A stretch of DNA of 64,000 nucleotides. Origin: Flavobacteriaceae bacterium. Lineage in GTDB: Bacteria > Bacteroidota > Bacteroidia > Flavobacteriales > Flavobacteriaceae. The stretch's first letter is position 1, and each line of letters starts with the position of its first letter. Shown here piece after piece: positions 10,350 to 19,452 of the stretch. The notes below the pieces were generated by a model. It was not told the origin of the DNA, ran no database searches, and worked only from the letters and a program-made list of their open reading frames with translations. Position numbers and translations under genes: made by a program. Location: positions 1-64,000 of the forward strand of contig JABHWD010000018.1 in assembly GCA_018657955.1 (NCBI GenBank), written 5' to 3'.

Positions 10350-11582
10350 TTAATTTTTAAATTCTTCCTTAAGAATTTTTATAACATCATTAATTGTCTC
10401 CTCTTCCAAATCTGTTCTCTTAACTAAATCTGCTGCATCCTGTTCTAAAACACTTTTTGCAGTATCAAGTCCAGCCTTAGCTAATTCTTCAATGACCCAT
10501 GATTCTATTTCATCAGAAAATTCAGTCAATTCCACATCTTCATCAACTCCATCTCTAAATACATCAATTTCATATCCAGTCATCTTACCAGCTAGCCTAA
10601 TATTATGACCCCCTCTTCCAATTGCTTTACTTACTTCTTCTGGATTAAGAATAACCTCAACCCTTTTATTCTCTTCATCAATCTTCATAGAAGTAATTTT
10701 GGCAGGGTTTAGAGATCTAGAAATAAATAATTGCAAGTTATTTGTGTAATTAATGACGTCTATATTTTCATTTCCTAATTCTCTTACTATCCCATGAATT
10801 CTTGAGCCTTTCATACCAACACAAGCCCCTACAGGGTCAACTCGATCATCATATGAATCTACCGCTACTTTAGCTTTCTCTCCAGGGATTCTAACAACCT
10901 TTTTTATCGTGATTAAGCCATCAAAAATTTCTGGAATTTCCTGCTCAAATAATTTTTCTAAAAATAATGAAGATGTTCTTGACATAATTATTGAAGGTTT
11001 AGCGCCAATAAGCTCTACGCTCTCAATAATTCCTCTAATATTATCACCTTTTCTAAAGAAATCTGAAGGAATTTGCTTGTCCTTTGGCATAATTATTTCA
11101 TTACCATCATCATCCAATAATATAATTGCTTTATGTCTAATGTGATGAACTTCTGCACTATAAATTACTCCTTCTAATTCTTTAAATTTCTTATATACAT
11201 TAGTGTTATCATGTTCATGAATTTTAGCTGTTAGATTTTGTCTTAAAGCTAAAATTACTCTTCTTCCTAAATCAACTAACTTAACCTCTTCAGAAACATC
11301 TTCTCCTACTTCAAAGTCTGGTTCAATTTTCTTTGCTTCAGTTAAGGATATTTCACAATTTTCATCCTCTAACTTATCATCTTCTACAACAACTCTATTT
11401 CTCCAAATCTCAAGGTCTCCTTTATCTGGATTAATAATAATATCAAAATTATCATCTTCTCCATATTTTCTTTTTAAAGTAGATCTAAAAACATCCTCTA
11501 AAATTGCCATTAAAGTAGATCTGTCAATTAATTTGTCATCTTTAAATTCCGAAAAAGATTCTATCAATGCTATATTCTCCAT
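10350..11582 (-). CDS. nusA: Transcription termination/antitermination factor NusA
   Basis: This 410-residue protein has the NusA N-terminal RNA-polymerase-binding domain (about 1-125), an S1 domain (about 130-200, GVIYSAEVHHI...), and two KH domains (about 205-345, with GACVGMKGSRI and AIGRGGHNI as the GxxG loops). The C-terminus continues to a short helical region (DLVKRTDLEEETI) as in flavobacterial NusA. NusA controls pausing and intrinsic termination. It lies 11 bp after rimP. Because a hairpin-plus-T-tract precedes this operon, NusA is a plausible autoregulator. Confidence 0.97.
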   Translation of the reverse strand: MENIALIESFSEFKDDKLIDRSTLMAILEDVFRSTLKRKYGEDDNFDIIINPDKGDLEIWRNRVVVEDDKLEDENCEISLTEAKKIEPDFEVGEDVSEEVKLVDLGRRVILALRQNLTAKIHEHDNTNVYKKFKELEGVIYSAEVHHIRHKAIILLDDDGNEIIMPKDKQIPSDFFRKGDNIRGIIESVELIGAKPSIIMSRTSSLFLEKLFEQEIPEIFDGLITIKKVVRIPGEKAKVAVDSYDDRVDPVGACVGMKGSRIHGIVRELGNENIDVINYTNNLQLFISRSLNPAKITSMKIDEENKRVEVILNPEEVSKAIGRGGHNIRLAGKMTGYEIDVFRDGVDEDVELTEFSDEIESWVIEELAKAGLDTAKSVLEQDAADLVKRTDLEEETINDVIKILKEEFKN

Positions 11583-11593
11583 AATTTATTTAA

Positions 11594-12058
11594 TTAAAGT
11601 TTTATTTTAATCTTTGCTTCAATAATGTCTTTATATAATAAGTCTATTTTTTTTTCAACAGTTATTTTTCCTTTTCCAATTAGTTTCCTTTCTCTTTGCT
11701 TCCAAAATAGACTAATTTGATTTGAATCAGCATCAATTAATTTGGCCTCATACTCTGTGTCATTTGTAGTTCTAACAAATAATGTTCTTCCAATATTTTT
11801 CATATACTGTCTAATACTAGAAAGAGGTGTTAGTGCTCCAGAAGAACTTACCTCTAGAGAAAAATCATGTTTATCTCTGTCAATGCTCTGTTCAATAAAT
11901 CTACTAACATACATGCAATCATCAACTGATACTCCCCTGTCTCCATCAATTATAATTTTGATAGAATTATCAAGAGCTATATCTAAATCTATTAAAAATA
12001 GATCCTCTCTGTTTTTTAAACAGTTTGCTAATTCTTTTTCTGTAATATTTCTTAACAT
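11594..12058 (-). CDS. rimP: Ribosome maturation factor RimP
   Basis: RimP assists 30S assembly. The family core is clear: LFLIDLDIALDNSIKIIIDG, then DDCMYVSRFIEQSID and the SSSGALTPL segment. The ORF track starts at 12106, which adds MEEIERGRKVPSFYRK. Those codons span a terminator-like hairpin and do not resemble the usual RimP N-terminus, so I choose the internal ATG at 12058 (MLRNITEKEL..., 154 aa). First gene of rimP-nusA-infB. If the 12106 start is used, translation would pass directly through the hairpin. Confidence 0.88.
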   Translation of the reverse strand: MLRNITEKELANCLKNREDLFLIDLDIALDNSIKIIIDGDRGVSVDDCMYVSRFIEQSIDRDKHDFSLEVSSSGALTPLSSIRQYMKNIGRTLFVRTTNDTEYEAKLIDADSNQISLFWKQRERKLIGKGKITVEKKIDLLYKDIIEAKIKIKL

Positions 12059-12063
12059 TTTTC

Positions 12064-12093
12064 TATAAAAAGAGGGGACTTTTCGTCCCCTCT
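12064..12093 (-). terminator. Leader attenuator-like hairpin upstream of rimP
   Basis: On the minus strand AGAGGGGAC and GTCCCCTCT form a perfect 9-bp GC-rich stem around a GAAAA loop, followed at once by TTTTAT. This is a classic intrinsic terminator, but it sits about 25-50 nt downstream of the rimP promoter and just ahead of the chosen RimP start. That position indicates premature termination (attenuation) of the rimP-nusA-infB mRNA rather than the end of a gene. Confidence 0.75.
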
Positions 12094-12119
12094 CAATTTC
12101 TTCCATTAATCAGTGGCAG

Positions 12120-12151
12120 CAAATATACAACATTATTTTGAAATCTATCAA
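12120..12151 (-). promoter_or_regulatory. Promoter of rimP-nusA-infB
   Basis: On the minus strand a TTG (12151-12149) lies 21 bp upstream of TATATTTG (12127-12120), matching the Bacteroidota -33/-7 promoter. The start site should fall near 12113-12116, only a few bases before the ATG at 12106 and some 20 bases before the hairpin. Confidence 0.65.
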
Positions 12152-12184
12152 ATATAATTAATACAAGAGATGCACAATCTTTGA

Positions 12185-12820
12185 TTACCTAAAGTCAAAT
12201 CTGAACTTTTTTTTGATGTCCTCAATTTTATTTTCAGATATTTTTTTCTTTCGCAAAATCGCTAGTTTATCGACTTTTTGAATAAGATTATACATTTCAA
12301 GAATTTCTTTATAGTGAGGCCTGTTGAAATCATGAACTATTAGATAGTCCATTTCTGAGATTTGATCATAAAGTTTTACAGAAGTTAAAACCCGACATCT
12401 TCCATCTAAGAAAATTATGGAATACGGATGTTTTATCGAAGACAAATGAGGTTTAAAGACTTCGCTGATTTTTTTTGCATTTTGTTGATATTCGTTTTCA
12501 GGATATCCAAATTTTTTGGTTTCTCCAACAGAAACATGCCTAACTAAGGGCTCTCCAAGCAATGTATTAATGTAATTGGTATACCGATAATCTGTTTCAT
12601 AAGAATGTATGGTATTAAATATCTTACTAGCAATTATAGTACTTCCTCCAGAACCGCTTTCCAAATAAAGTGAGCTTGAATGTTTTGATAAATAGTATTT
12701 AAAAAATATGTACTCTTTAAAAGTCATCCTTGGCAATATCAATTGCTTATCCCAAGTATAAACGCCTATTTTATTGAGATACTTTTTAAGATATTTTTTT
12801 AATATAAATTTGAAGTACAC
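12185..12820 (-). CDS. Methyltransferase-fold protein of unknown substrate
   Basis: This 211-residue protein has a basic N-terminus and Rossmann-like features: YLESGSGGST (about residues 52-61) as a SAM-binding-like glycine loop, HSYETD as the acidic strand end, and IIFLDGRCRV plus IVHDFNRPHY further on. This pattern resembles a group of SAM-methyltransferase-like proteins found near surface-polysaccharide genes, but I cannot name a substrate. The start codon lies only 13 bp after the 3' end of tRNA-Gln on the same strand, so it probably shares a transcript with the tRNA. It is the only accessory-looking gene in this part. Confidence 0.6.
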   Translation of the reverse strand: MYFKFILKKYLKKYLNKIGVYTWDKQLILPRMTFKEYIFFKYYLSKHSSSLYLESGSGGSTIIASKIFNTIHSYETDYRYTNYINTLLGEPLVRHVSVGETKKFGYPENEYQQNAKKISEVFKPHLSSIKHPYSIIFLDGRCRVLTSVKLYDQISEMDYLIVHDFNRPHYKEILEMYNLIQKVDKLAILRKKKISENKIEDIKKKFRFDFR

Positions 12821-12833
12821 TTTTTTTAATTAG

Positions 12834-12906
12834 TTGGCCTACTAGGGCTCGAACCTAGACTCTTCTGGATCAAAACCAGACGTGTTGCCAATTACACCAT
12901 AGGCCA
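12834..12906 (-). tRNA. tRNA-Gln (anticodon TTG)
   Basis: The minus strand folds as a 73-nt cloverleaf: a 7-bp acceptor stem TGGCCTA/TAGGCCA, an anticodon arm TCTGG-TTTTGAT-CCAGA with anticodon TTG, and a T arm CTAGG-TTCGAGC-CCTAG. Discriminator A; CCA is not encoded. Confidence 0.96.
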
Positions 12907-13002
12907 ATAATAAGGAAGCAAATTTATAACAATCTTTTATTTGAACAACACTATTTAAAGAATTAACTTAATTTTTTAAATAGTATTAGGCGAATTTATT
13001 CA

Positions 13003-13010
13003 TAAATTTG
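13003..13010 (+). promoter_or_regulatory. -7 element for the DUF2723 gene
   Basis: TAAATTTG matches TAnnTTTG and lies 15 bp before the ATG at 13026. The TTG chosen by the ORF track (13008) is the end of this element, which argues against it as the start codon. Confidence 0.45.
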
Positions 13011-13025
13011 ACTCAAATCCCTAAA

Positions 13026-16000
13026 ATGGATGAAAAAAGTTTTAAAAAATGGACTCTAATCCTTGGATGGTCGTGTTTTTTAATTGCATTCATAGTATAT
13101 TATCTAACTACCGAGCCAACTGTTAGCTTTTGGGATACAGGTGAATATATCACAACTTCAGCAAAGCTTCAAGTTGGACATCCTCCAGGAGCTCCTCTTT
13201 TTCAAATGCTAGGAGCTATTTTCACAATTTTTGCACTAAGTAGTGAGCAAGTAGGATTTACTATAAACTTGATGAGTGGATTTGCAAGCGCATTGACTAT
13301 AGCATTTATGTTCTGGTCTATTACAATGTTATTATCAAAAATTTCTAATAAAATAGCTCATTCTAAAGACAGATCAATTGCAATTCTTGGAGGAGCTTTA
13401 ACAGGAAGCTTGGCTTTTACCTTTACAGATTCTTTTTGGTTTAATGCCGTTGAAGCAGAGGTCTATGCAATGGGAACCTTAATCATGTCTGCTATCTTCT
13501 ATTTAGCTCTTAGATGGGAACAAGACATGTACAAGCCAAGAGGTGATAAATGGCTAGTTCTAATTAGTTTTATAATTGGGTTATCCTTTGGAGTACATTT
13601 GATGGCACTGTTAACTATTCCTGCTATTGCACTAATTTATTTCTTTAAAAATTATAAATCTATTACTATTAAAAGTTTCCTTTTAGCTAACATAGCTGGA
13701 GTTGCAATTCTAATGGGAGTCTTTAAATTATTGCTTCCCTCAACTCTTAAGTTCTTTAGTTTTATGGAATTATTCTTTGTTAATGATATTGGACTGCCCT
13801 TTAACTCCGGGACAATAGCGTCATTTCTTGTAATTGCATATGCTTTTTATTTTGCTATTTCATATACTTCAAAAAGAAATCTTGTTACAGGTAACACCAT
13901 AGTCTTATGTATTCTTTTTATTTTCTTAGGATTTTCATCATGGATAATGCTTCCTATTAGAGCTAATTCAAAAGTTGTTGTAAACGAAAATAACCCCTCT
14001 AGTGTAAGGGAGCTTTTAGCCTATTATAATCTAGAACAATATCCAAAAACTTATCTTTTTTATGGACCTCTATTTACTGATCAATATTCAGGGCTTGATG
14101 AAAACACCCCTTATCTTGATGAAAATCCAAAATATGAAAAAGATGAAGAGGCAGGCAAATATATTATAGTTAACGATTTTAAGAATGCTACACAAAATTA
14201 TAACTCAAAGCATGCATCTGTTTTTCCAAGAATGTGGAGCCCAGAACATGCAGAAAATTATTTGTCATATTCAGGTTTTTTGAATTTTAAAGTCAAGCCA
14301 AAATATATTTCTGAAAACTCTATAACTGAAATAGTCAATGATTTTAAAATAAAGATTCAGGCTGATCAAGTAGATTCTGAAACCTTTCATAAATTTCTAA
14401 AACAATATGGACAATTTCTGGATATCGAAAAGCCTTCAATTTTAAGTAATATATATTATTCGTTTGATTTCCAAATGGGATATATGTACTGGAGATATTT
14501 CATGTGGAATTTTGTTGGAAGACAGGATGACATGCAAGGGAAATTTAATATGCATGGAAACTGGATTAGTGGAATTAATTTTATTGATGAAATGCATTTG
14601 GGGATCAGTCAACAAAATCTGCCAAGTGATGTACTAAATAATAAGGCTCGTAATACCTATTACTTTCTGCCTCTTTTATTAGGCCTAATCGGATTAAGCT
14701 TTCTTTATTATAGAAATAAAGAACTTTTCTGGGTAATGTTAGTTTTCTTTCTCTTTACTGGAATTGCAATACAGGTATATACAAATGTTAGAGCCTTTGA
14801 GCCAAGAGAAAGAGATTATATTGTTGTGGGATCATTTTATGTTTTTGCTATGTGGATAGGCTTTGGCTGCTATGCAATATGGGAATATTTACAGTCTAAA
14901 ATTAAATTTAAATTATTGTCAATACCAATATCTCTCCTTTGTTTAGCTCTAGTACCCGGGATTTTAGCTGCAAATAACTGGGATGATCATGACAGATCTG
15001 GGAGATATACTGCTCACGCTATGGCTATAAATTACTTGGAATCATGTGCTCCAAATTCTATATTGTTCACTATAGGGGACAATGATACTTTTCCGCTCTG
15101 GTATGCCCAAGAAATAGAAGGAATTAGGACTGATGTTAGGATCGTAAATACAAGTTTACTCAGCACTGATTGGTATATAGATCAAATGAAAAGAAAAGCC
15201 TATGATAGTGATCCAATACCATCCTCATTGCCTCATGAAAAATATAAGCATGGAACTCGTGATTATATAATAAAAGAAACTATTACTAATGACACCCTTG
15301 ATCTCAACATTTTCTTAGATTTTATTACAAGAGATGAAAAAAGATTTAAGTATAAATCTCTTCTTGATCAACAAGGGTATGATACAAGGGATTTAAGATC
15401 TCAAGATCTTAATGCTAACTATCTTCCGAGTGAAAACATAAGTATTAAAGTAAATAAGGATAATGTTCTGTCAAACAATATAGTTGGTTCAAAAGATGCA
15501 AATAAAATTGTAGATGAAATTATTATAAAAATAAAAGGGCAAGCTTTATATAAAAATCGTCTTCTAATGCTTGATATAATTGCAAGTAATAACTGGAATC
15601 GGCCAATTTATTTTAGTGGTGGTGCTTTTGGAGATGAAGATTATATTTGGATGAAAGACTATCTTCAGGTTGAAGGAGTTTGTTATAAACTAGTCCCCAT
15701 TAAAACATCTATTGATCCTGAAAGACCTTATGAAATGGGAAGAGTAAACACTGAGACTATGTATCCCCTAGTAAAAAACTGGGCTTGGGGAAAAAGAGAT
15801 AATCAAGATATATATTATGATATTGAGTCAAGAAAAAATAGTATAACCTACAGGGGGAATATGATACGATTAATTGATCAATTAATCATTGAAAATAATT
15901 ATGAAAAGGCAGAAGAAATTTTAGATTTAGCAATAGAAAAAATGCCTATAGAAGATTTTGGATTTTATACACTTTTAGAGCCTTTTATTAATTCATATTA

Positions 16001-16241
16001 TAAAATAGAAAAAAATGAAAAGGCTAGAAATATTTTTGAAAAAATTGCTGTAAAGTATAAAGAGAATCTTGAATATTTTAGTAATATTTCAAATACTAAT
16101 AAAAATAGATATACAGAAGAAATTTATACAGATATTGAGAGGTATAGATCTCTTGTTGATGTGTTGATTTCTTATGAAGAAGGTGAGTATTTAGAAAGTA
16201 AAATGAAAGAATTTAATGACTATTTAGATCTTTTCTTATAA
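13026..16241 (+). CDS. DUF2723 polytopic membrane protein (GT-C-like)
   Basis: This protein of about 1071 residues belongs to the large Bacteroidota DUF2723 family. After a short N-terminus it has the family hallmark TEPTVSFWDTGEYITTS and LQVGHPPGAPL (about residues 25-60), about 11-12 membrane helices to residue 660, and a soluble C-terminal part ending in helical, TPR-like repeats (NYEKAEEILDLAIEKMP). The acidic DTGE after helix 1 recalls GT-C enzymes that use lipid-linked sugars, so a role in protein or envelope glycosylation is possible but unproved. I choose ATG 13026 rather than TTG 13008 because MDEKSFKKWTLILGW fits the usual start. Confidence 0.88.
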   Translation: MDEKSFKKWTLILGWSCFLIAFIVYYLTTEPTVSFWDTGEYITTSAKLQVGHPPGAPLFQMLGAIFTIFALSSEQVGFTINLMSGFASALTIAFMFWSITMLLSKISNKIAHSKDRSIAILGGALTGSLAFTFTDSFWFNAVEAEVYAMGTLIMSAIFYLALRWEQDMYKPRGDKWLVLISFIIGLSFGVHLMALLTIPAIALIYFFKNYKSITIKSFLLANIAGVAILMGVFKLLLPSTLKFFSFMELFFVNDIGLPFNSGTIASFLVIAYAFYFAISYTSKRNLVTGNTIVLCILFIFLGFSSWIMLPIRANSKVVVNENNPSSVRELLAYYNLEQYPKTYLFYGPLFTDQYSGLDENTPYLDENPKYEKDEEAGKYIIVNDFKNATQNYNSKHASVFPRMWSPEHAENYLSYSGFLNFKVKPKYISENSITEIVNDFKIKIQADQVDSETFHKFLKQYGQFLDIEKPSILSNIYYSFDFQMGYMYWRYFMWNFVGRQDDMQGKFNMHGNWISGINFIDEMHLGISQQNLPSDVLNNKARNTYYFLPLLLGLIGLSFLYYRNKELFWVMLVFFLFTGIAIQVYTNVRAFEPRERDYIVVGSFYVFAMWIGFGCYAIWEYLQSKIKFKLLSIPISLLCLALVPGILAANNWDDHDRSGRYTAHAMAINYLESCAPNSILFTIGDNDTFPLWYAQEIEGIRTDVRIVNTSLLSTDWYIDQMKRKAYDSDPIPSSLPHEKYKHGTRDYIIKETITNDTLDLNIFLDFITRDEKRFKYKSLLDQQGYDTRDLRSQDLNANYLPSENISIKVNKDNVLSNNIVGSKDANKIVDEIIIKIKGQALYKNRLLMLDIIASNNWNRPIYFSGGAFGDEDYIWMKDYLQVEGVCYKLVPIKTSIDPERPYEMGRVNTETMYPLVKNWAWGKRDNQDIYYDIESRKNSITYRGNMIRLIDQLIIENNYEKAEEILDLAIEKMPIEDFGFYTLLEPFINSYYKIEKNEKARNIFEKIAVKYKENLEYFSNISNTNKNRYTEEIYTDIERYRSLVDVLISYEEGEYLESKMKEFNDYLDLFL

Positions 16242-16242
16242 C

Positions 16243-16539
16243 CTATAAGTATTCCTGAAGCCTTCCAATTAATGTATTTGCATCCTCTTCGCCATTTTGC
16301 CTCCATTTCATTTCACCACTTTTATAAATAATTAAGGTTGGAACTCCCTTAATTCTTAGTGCATCAGCTAATTCGTTATTTTTTTCAACATCTATCTTTA
16401 TAACCTTAGCTTTATCACCTAGAGCGGCTGCTACATCTTTAAGGACAGGATGCATAGTTGTTGAACCTTCGTCCCATTCAGTAAAAAACTCTAATAGGAC
16501 TGGTACCTCAACATCAATTAAATCTCCAAATTTTGCCAT
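16243..16539 (-). CDS. Cysteine-free thioredoxin-like protein
   Basis: This 98-residue protein has a full thioredoxin fold pattern: VLLEFFTEW, KVIKIDVEKN, IKGVPTLIIYKSGE with the cis-Pro, and a terminal helix. The redox motif WCGPC is replaced by WDEGS (residues 22-26), and the protein contains no cysteine at all. It therefore cannot do disulfide exchange. Similar CxxC-less thioredoxins occur in Flavobacteriia and may act as chaperone-like or scaffold proteins; the role is unknown. Its stop is 1 bp from that of the convergent DUF2723 gene. Confidence 0.85.
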   Translation of the reverse strand: MAKFGDLIDVEVPVLLEFFTEWDEGSTTMHPVLKDVAAALGDKAKVIKIDVEKNNELADALRIKGVPTLIIYKSGEMKWRQNGEEDANTLIGRLQEYL

Positions 16540-16755
16540 TAGCTAAAATTTATAATAAATACTATACTACAAATATAACATTTTAATAAAAATTCATGTT
16601 AAAACTATGTTAATCAATGGGTTAATTGGTTTTAAAGTGTTCAGATTATATATAACTAATAAAAAGTTTTAAAAGATTAAAAAAACAAAATCGTTTTTAT
16701 TATTTTAGAGTAATTATTCTCGATTAATATTATTTTAAATTTTTAGATTACAACT

Positions 16756-18435
16756 ATGAAGCCAAAAAACAATAATTCAGCCCTTTATACTTTAGTCAGT
16801 GTTTTCTTTTTCTGGGGATTTATAGCTGCATCAAATGGCGTATTTATTCCTTTTTGCAAAACCTATTTTAGTATAGATCAATTCCAGTCACAACTAGTAG
16901 ATTTTGCATTTTATGGGGCTTACTATGTAGGTGCTTTAATATTATTCATTTGGTCAAGTCAATCAGGAAAAGATGTTTTAAATAATTGGGGATATAAAAG
17001 AGGAATTATTTATGGACTAATAATTTCAGCTTTTGGAGCATTAATAATGTTACCATCAGTTAATGGGGCTGAATTTGGTCAAACTCAAGTTTTTTATTAC
17101 GTATTAATTGTTCTATTCATAATTGGCCTAGGGTTTTCTCTTCAACAAACCGCTGCTAATCCTTTTGCAATTTCTTTAGGTGATCCTGCAACTGGATCAA
17201 ACAGATTAAATCTTGCTGGAGGAATAAATTCATTTGGAACAACTATTGGCCCACTATTAATAGCTTTTATAATATTTGGTTCCGCTCCAATTTCTGGGGC
17301 TGAATTAAATGAGTTAATTAAAACTGGTGGCATTCAGCTTAGTACTATCCAATTACTATATCTTGGTGTTGCAGGTTTGTTTTTAGCAGTAGCAGTTTTT
17401 TTTTATATATCTAAAAGTTTACCTGATACAAGAACTGAGGATAGTTTTAAGCCTGCAGCCAAGGCAAAAAACATGCTAATTCTCTTAACAATAATTATGA
17501 TCGTTTGCTTTGGTTTGATTTTTTATACTTATGCAGAAGGATTTGATTTAATGTCTGGTAAAGAATTAGAAAATAGCAGGCTAATATTATCCCTTATAAG
17601 CCTTATATCTGTTTTTATATTAATCTATTATGCCTATAAAAAAGCTCAAACAAATCCAGATGGATGGGGTGCACTACAATATCCTCAGCTAGGACTAGGA
17701 ATGCTAGCAATTTTCACCTATGTAGGAGTTGAAGTTACTATTCAAAGTAATTTAGGAGAATTGTTGAAGAACGTGAGTGATTCTGTAAATAACTTAAATC
17801 CTTTAGGACTTGAAGTTATGAGTGATTCTCAAATTGCAAAATATATTTCTTTATACTGGGGAGGATTAATGATTGGTAGATGGACTGGATCAATCACTGT
17901 TTTTAATCCTTCAGAAAATATGAAAAAGATTTTATTGTGTATTGTTCCATTTTTAGCATTTGGAGTTATTATAGCTGTTAATCAAATTAGTGGAAACCCT
18001 ATTACGTCTAATGAAATCTTAATATTCTCCTTTATTATATTTATTCAAATAATTGGATTCTATTTAGCAAAAGATAACGCTGTAACAACTATGAAGATAT
18101 TTAGTCTATTTGGAGTTATTGCAATGTTAATTGGAGTATTAGCTTCTGGTAAAATTGCATTGTTTGCATTTTTAACTGGTGGTTTATTTTGCTCAATAAT
18201 GTGGCCTTGTATTTTTTCATTAAGTATCAATGGAATTGGGAAATATACCTCACAAGGCTCGTCATTTTTAATTATGATGATTTTGGGAGGAGCTATAATT
18301 CCTCCTGTTCAAGGGAAATTAGCTGATATCTTTACTATACAAGGTTCGTATTGGGTAGCTGTTCTATGCTTTGCTTTCTTGCTCATATATAGCTTTTTAA
18401 CACAAAAAATATTAGCAAAACAAAATCTTTTATAA
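16756..18435 (+). CDS. Sugar MFS transporter (FucP/GluP-like)
   Basis: This 559-residue major facilitator has about 14 hydrophobic helices. The N-terminal half matches FucP/GluP sugar:H+ symporters: [17 protein letters not shown] in helix 1, [14 protein letters not shown] in helix 2, and [19 protein letters not shown] in helix 4. It is longer than FucP (about 440 aa) because of an inserted segment with extra helices between the two halves (about residues 235-345), a form seen in other Flavobacteriia. Its stop codon is followed at once by the ATG of the asparaginase gene, so the two are translationally coupled. The substrate cannot be fixed from sequence; a hexose or amino sugar is likely. Confidence 0.87.
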   Translation: MKPKNNNSALYTLVSVFFFWGFIAASNGVFIPFCKTYFSIDQFQSQLVDFAFYGAYYVGALILFIWSSQSGKDVLNNWGYKRGIIYGLIISAFGALIMLPSVNGAEFGQTQVFYYVLIVLFIIGLGFSLQQTAANPFAISLGDPATGSNRLNLAGGINSFGTTIGPLLIAFIIFGSAPISGAELNELIKTGGIQLSTIQLLYLGVAGLFLAVAVFFYISKSLPDTRTEDSFKPAAKAKNMLILLTIIMIVCFGLIFYTYAEGFDLMSGKELENSRLILSLISLISVFILIYYAYKKAQTNPDGWGALQYPQLGLGMLAIFTYVGVEVTIQSNLGELLKNVSDSVNNLNPLGLEVMSDSQIAKYISLYWGGLMIGRWTGSITVFNPSENMKKILLCIVPFLAFGVIIAVNQISGNPITSNEILIFSFIIFIQIIGFYLAKDNAVTTMKIFSLFGVIAMLIGVLASGKIALFAFLTGGLFCSIMWPCIFSLSINGIGKYTSQGSSFLIMMILGGAIIPPVQGKLADIFTIQGSYWVAVLCFAFLLIYSFLTQKILAKQNLL

Positions 18436-19419
18436 ATGAAAAGGAGAAAATTTATAAAAAAAACATCATTGCTTTCTATAGGATTAGGAATCACTAATGA
18501 TGCTTTTTCAAATATTCATAAAGAAGCCATTAATTTAAATAAAGATGCATTACCTGTTGTTATCGCAACATGGGATGTAAAATTAGCTACTAAAGTAGCT
18601 TTTGCAACACTAATAAATGGAGGAACAGTTTTAGATGCAATTGAAAATGGATGCAAAATAGAAGAAGCTAATGAAAAAGGGCAGTCTGTTGGAAAAGGAG
18701 GCCTTCCAGACAGAAATGGAAATGTAACATTAGATGCATGTATAATGAATAGTAAAGGAGATTGTGGGTCAGTAATCTTTTTAAAAAACATAAAACATGC
18801 TATTTCATTAGCAAGAAAAGTAATGGAAGACACGCCTCATGTTATGTTGTCTGGAGTTGGGGCTGAAGAATTTGGATATTCAATGGGTTTTAAAAAGGAA
18901 AATCTACTAACTGAAGCATCAAAAAAAGCATGGGAAAAATGGAAAAAAACTTCAAAATATAATTCAATTATAAATATAGAAAATCATGACACAATCGGCA
19001 TGTTAGCAATTGATAGTGATGGAAATATCTCTGGAGGCTGTACTACAAGTGGATTAGCCTATAAAATGCATGGTAGAGTTGGTGATTCTCCAATTATAGG
19101 GTCTGGATTATATGTAGATAACGAAATTGGAGGAGCAGTAGCAACAGGTTTAGGCGAAGAAGTTGTAAAAACAGTAGGCAGCTTTTTAATTGTTGAATTA
19201 ATGCGACAAGGTCATAATCCTCAACAAGCTTGTGAAATGGCAATTAAAAGAATTGTAAATAAACCCAATAGCAATTATAAAAATTTTCAAGTTGGCTATA
19301 TCGCATTAAATAAAAATGGAGATACAGGATGTTATTCAATACAAAAAGGGTTTAGTATGACTAAATATCAATCATATAAAAATGTCAATATTACATCAGA
19401 CTCTTACCTAATTTCTTAA
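18436..19419 (+). CDS. N4-(beta-N-acetylglucosaminyl)-L-asparaginase family hydrolase
   Basis: This 327-residue Ntn-hydrolase is the glycosylasparaginase type. The autocleavage site is visible as HD|TIGM with the nucleophile Thr186, followed by GCTTSGLAYKMHGRVGDSPIIGSGLYVD, which holds the substrate-binding RxGD. The N-terminus MKRRKFIKKTSLLSIGLG is a Tat-type signal, so the enzyme acts in the periplasm or outer envelope. It releases aspartate and GlcNAc-amine from Asn-linked glycan remnants. Coupling with a sugar transporter suggests scavenging of glycoprotein fragments. A plain isoaspartyl peptidase is the main alternative. Confidence 0.88.
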   Translation: MKRRKFIKKTSLLSIGLGITNDAFSNIHKEAINLNKDALPVVIATWDVKLATKVAFATLINGGTVLDAIENGCKIEEANEKGQSVGKGGLPDRNGNVTLDACIMNSKGDCGSVIFLKNIKHAISLARKVMEDTPHVMLSGVGAEEFGYSMGFKKENLLTEASKKAWEKWKKTSKYNSIINIENHDTIGMLAIDSDGNISGGCTTSGLAYKMHGRVGDSPIIGSGLYVDNEIGGAVATGLGEEVVKTVGSFLIVELMRQGHNPQQACEMAIKRIVNKPNSNYKNFQVGYIALNKNGDTGCYSIQKGFSMTKYQSYKNVNITSDSYLIS

Positions 19420-19452
19420 TAAATGTAATTTTTATTACATTATTATAAGCCT

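Noticed and set aside
12059-12106. RimP N-terminal extension MEEIERGRKVPSFYRK
   Set aside because: It is generated by translating the attenuator hairpin and is unlike other RimP proteins. Not fully excluded as a leader peptide.
12834-12906. Integration site (att) at tRNA-Gln
   Set aside because: I found no direct repeat of the tRNA 3' end nearby and no integrase gene in the window.
13008-13025. TTG start of the DUF2723 ORF
   Set aside because: The TTG is part of the TAAATTTG promoter element; ATG 13026 gives the usual N-terminus.
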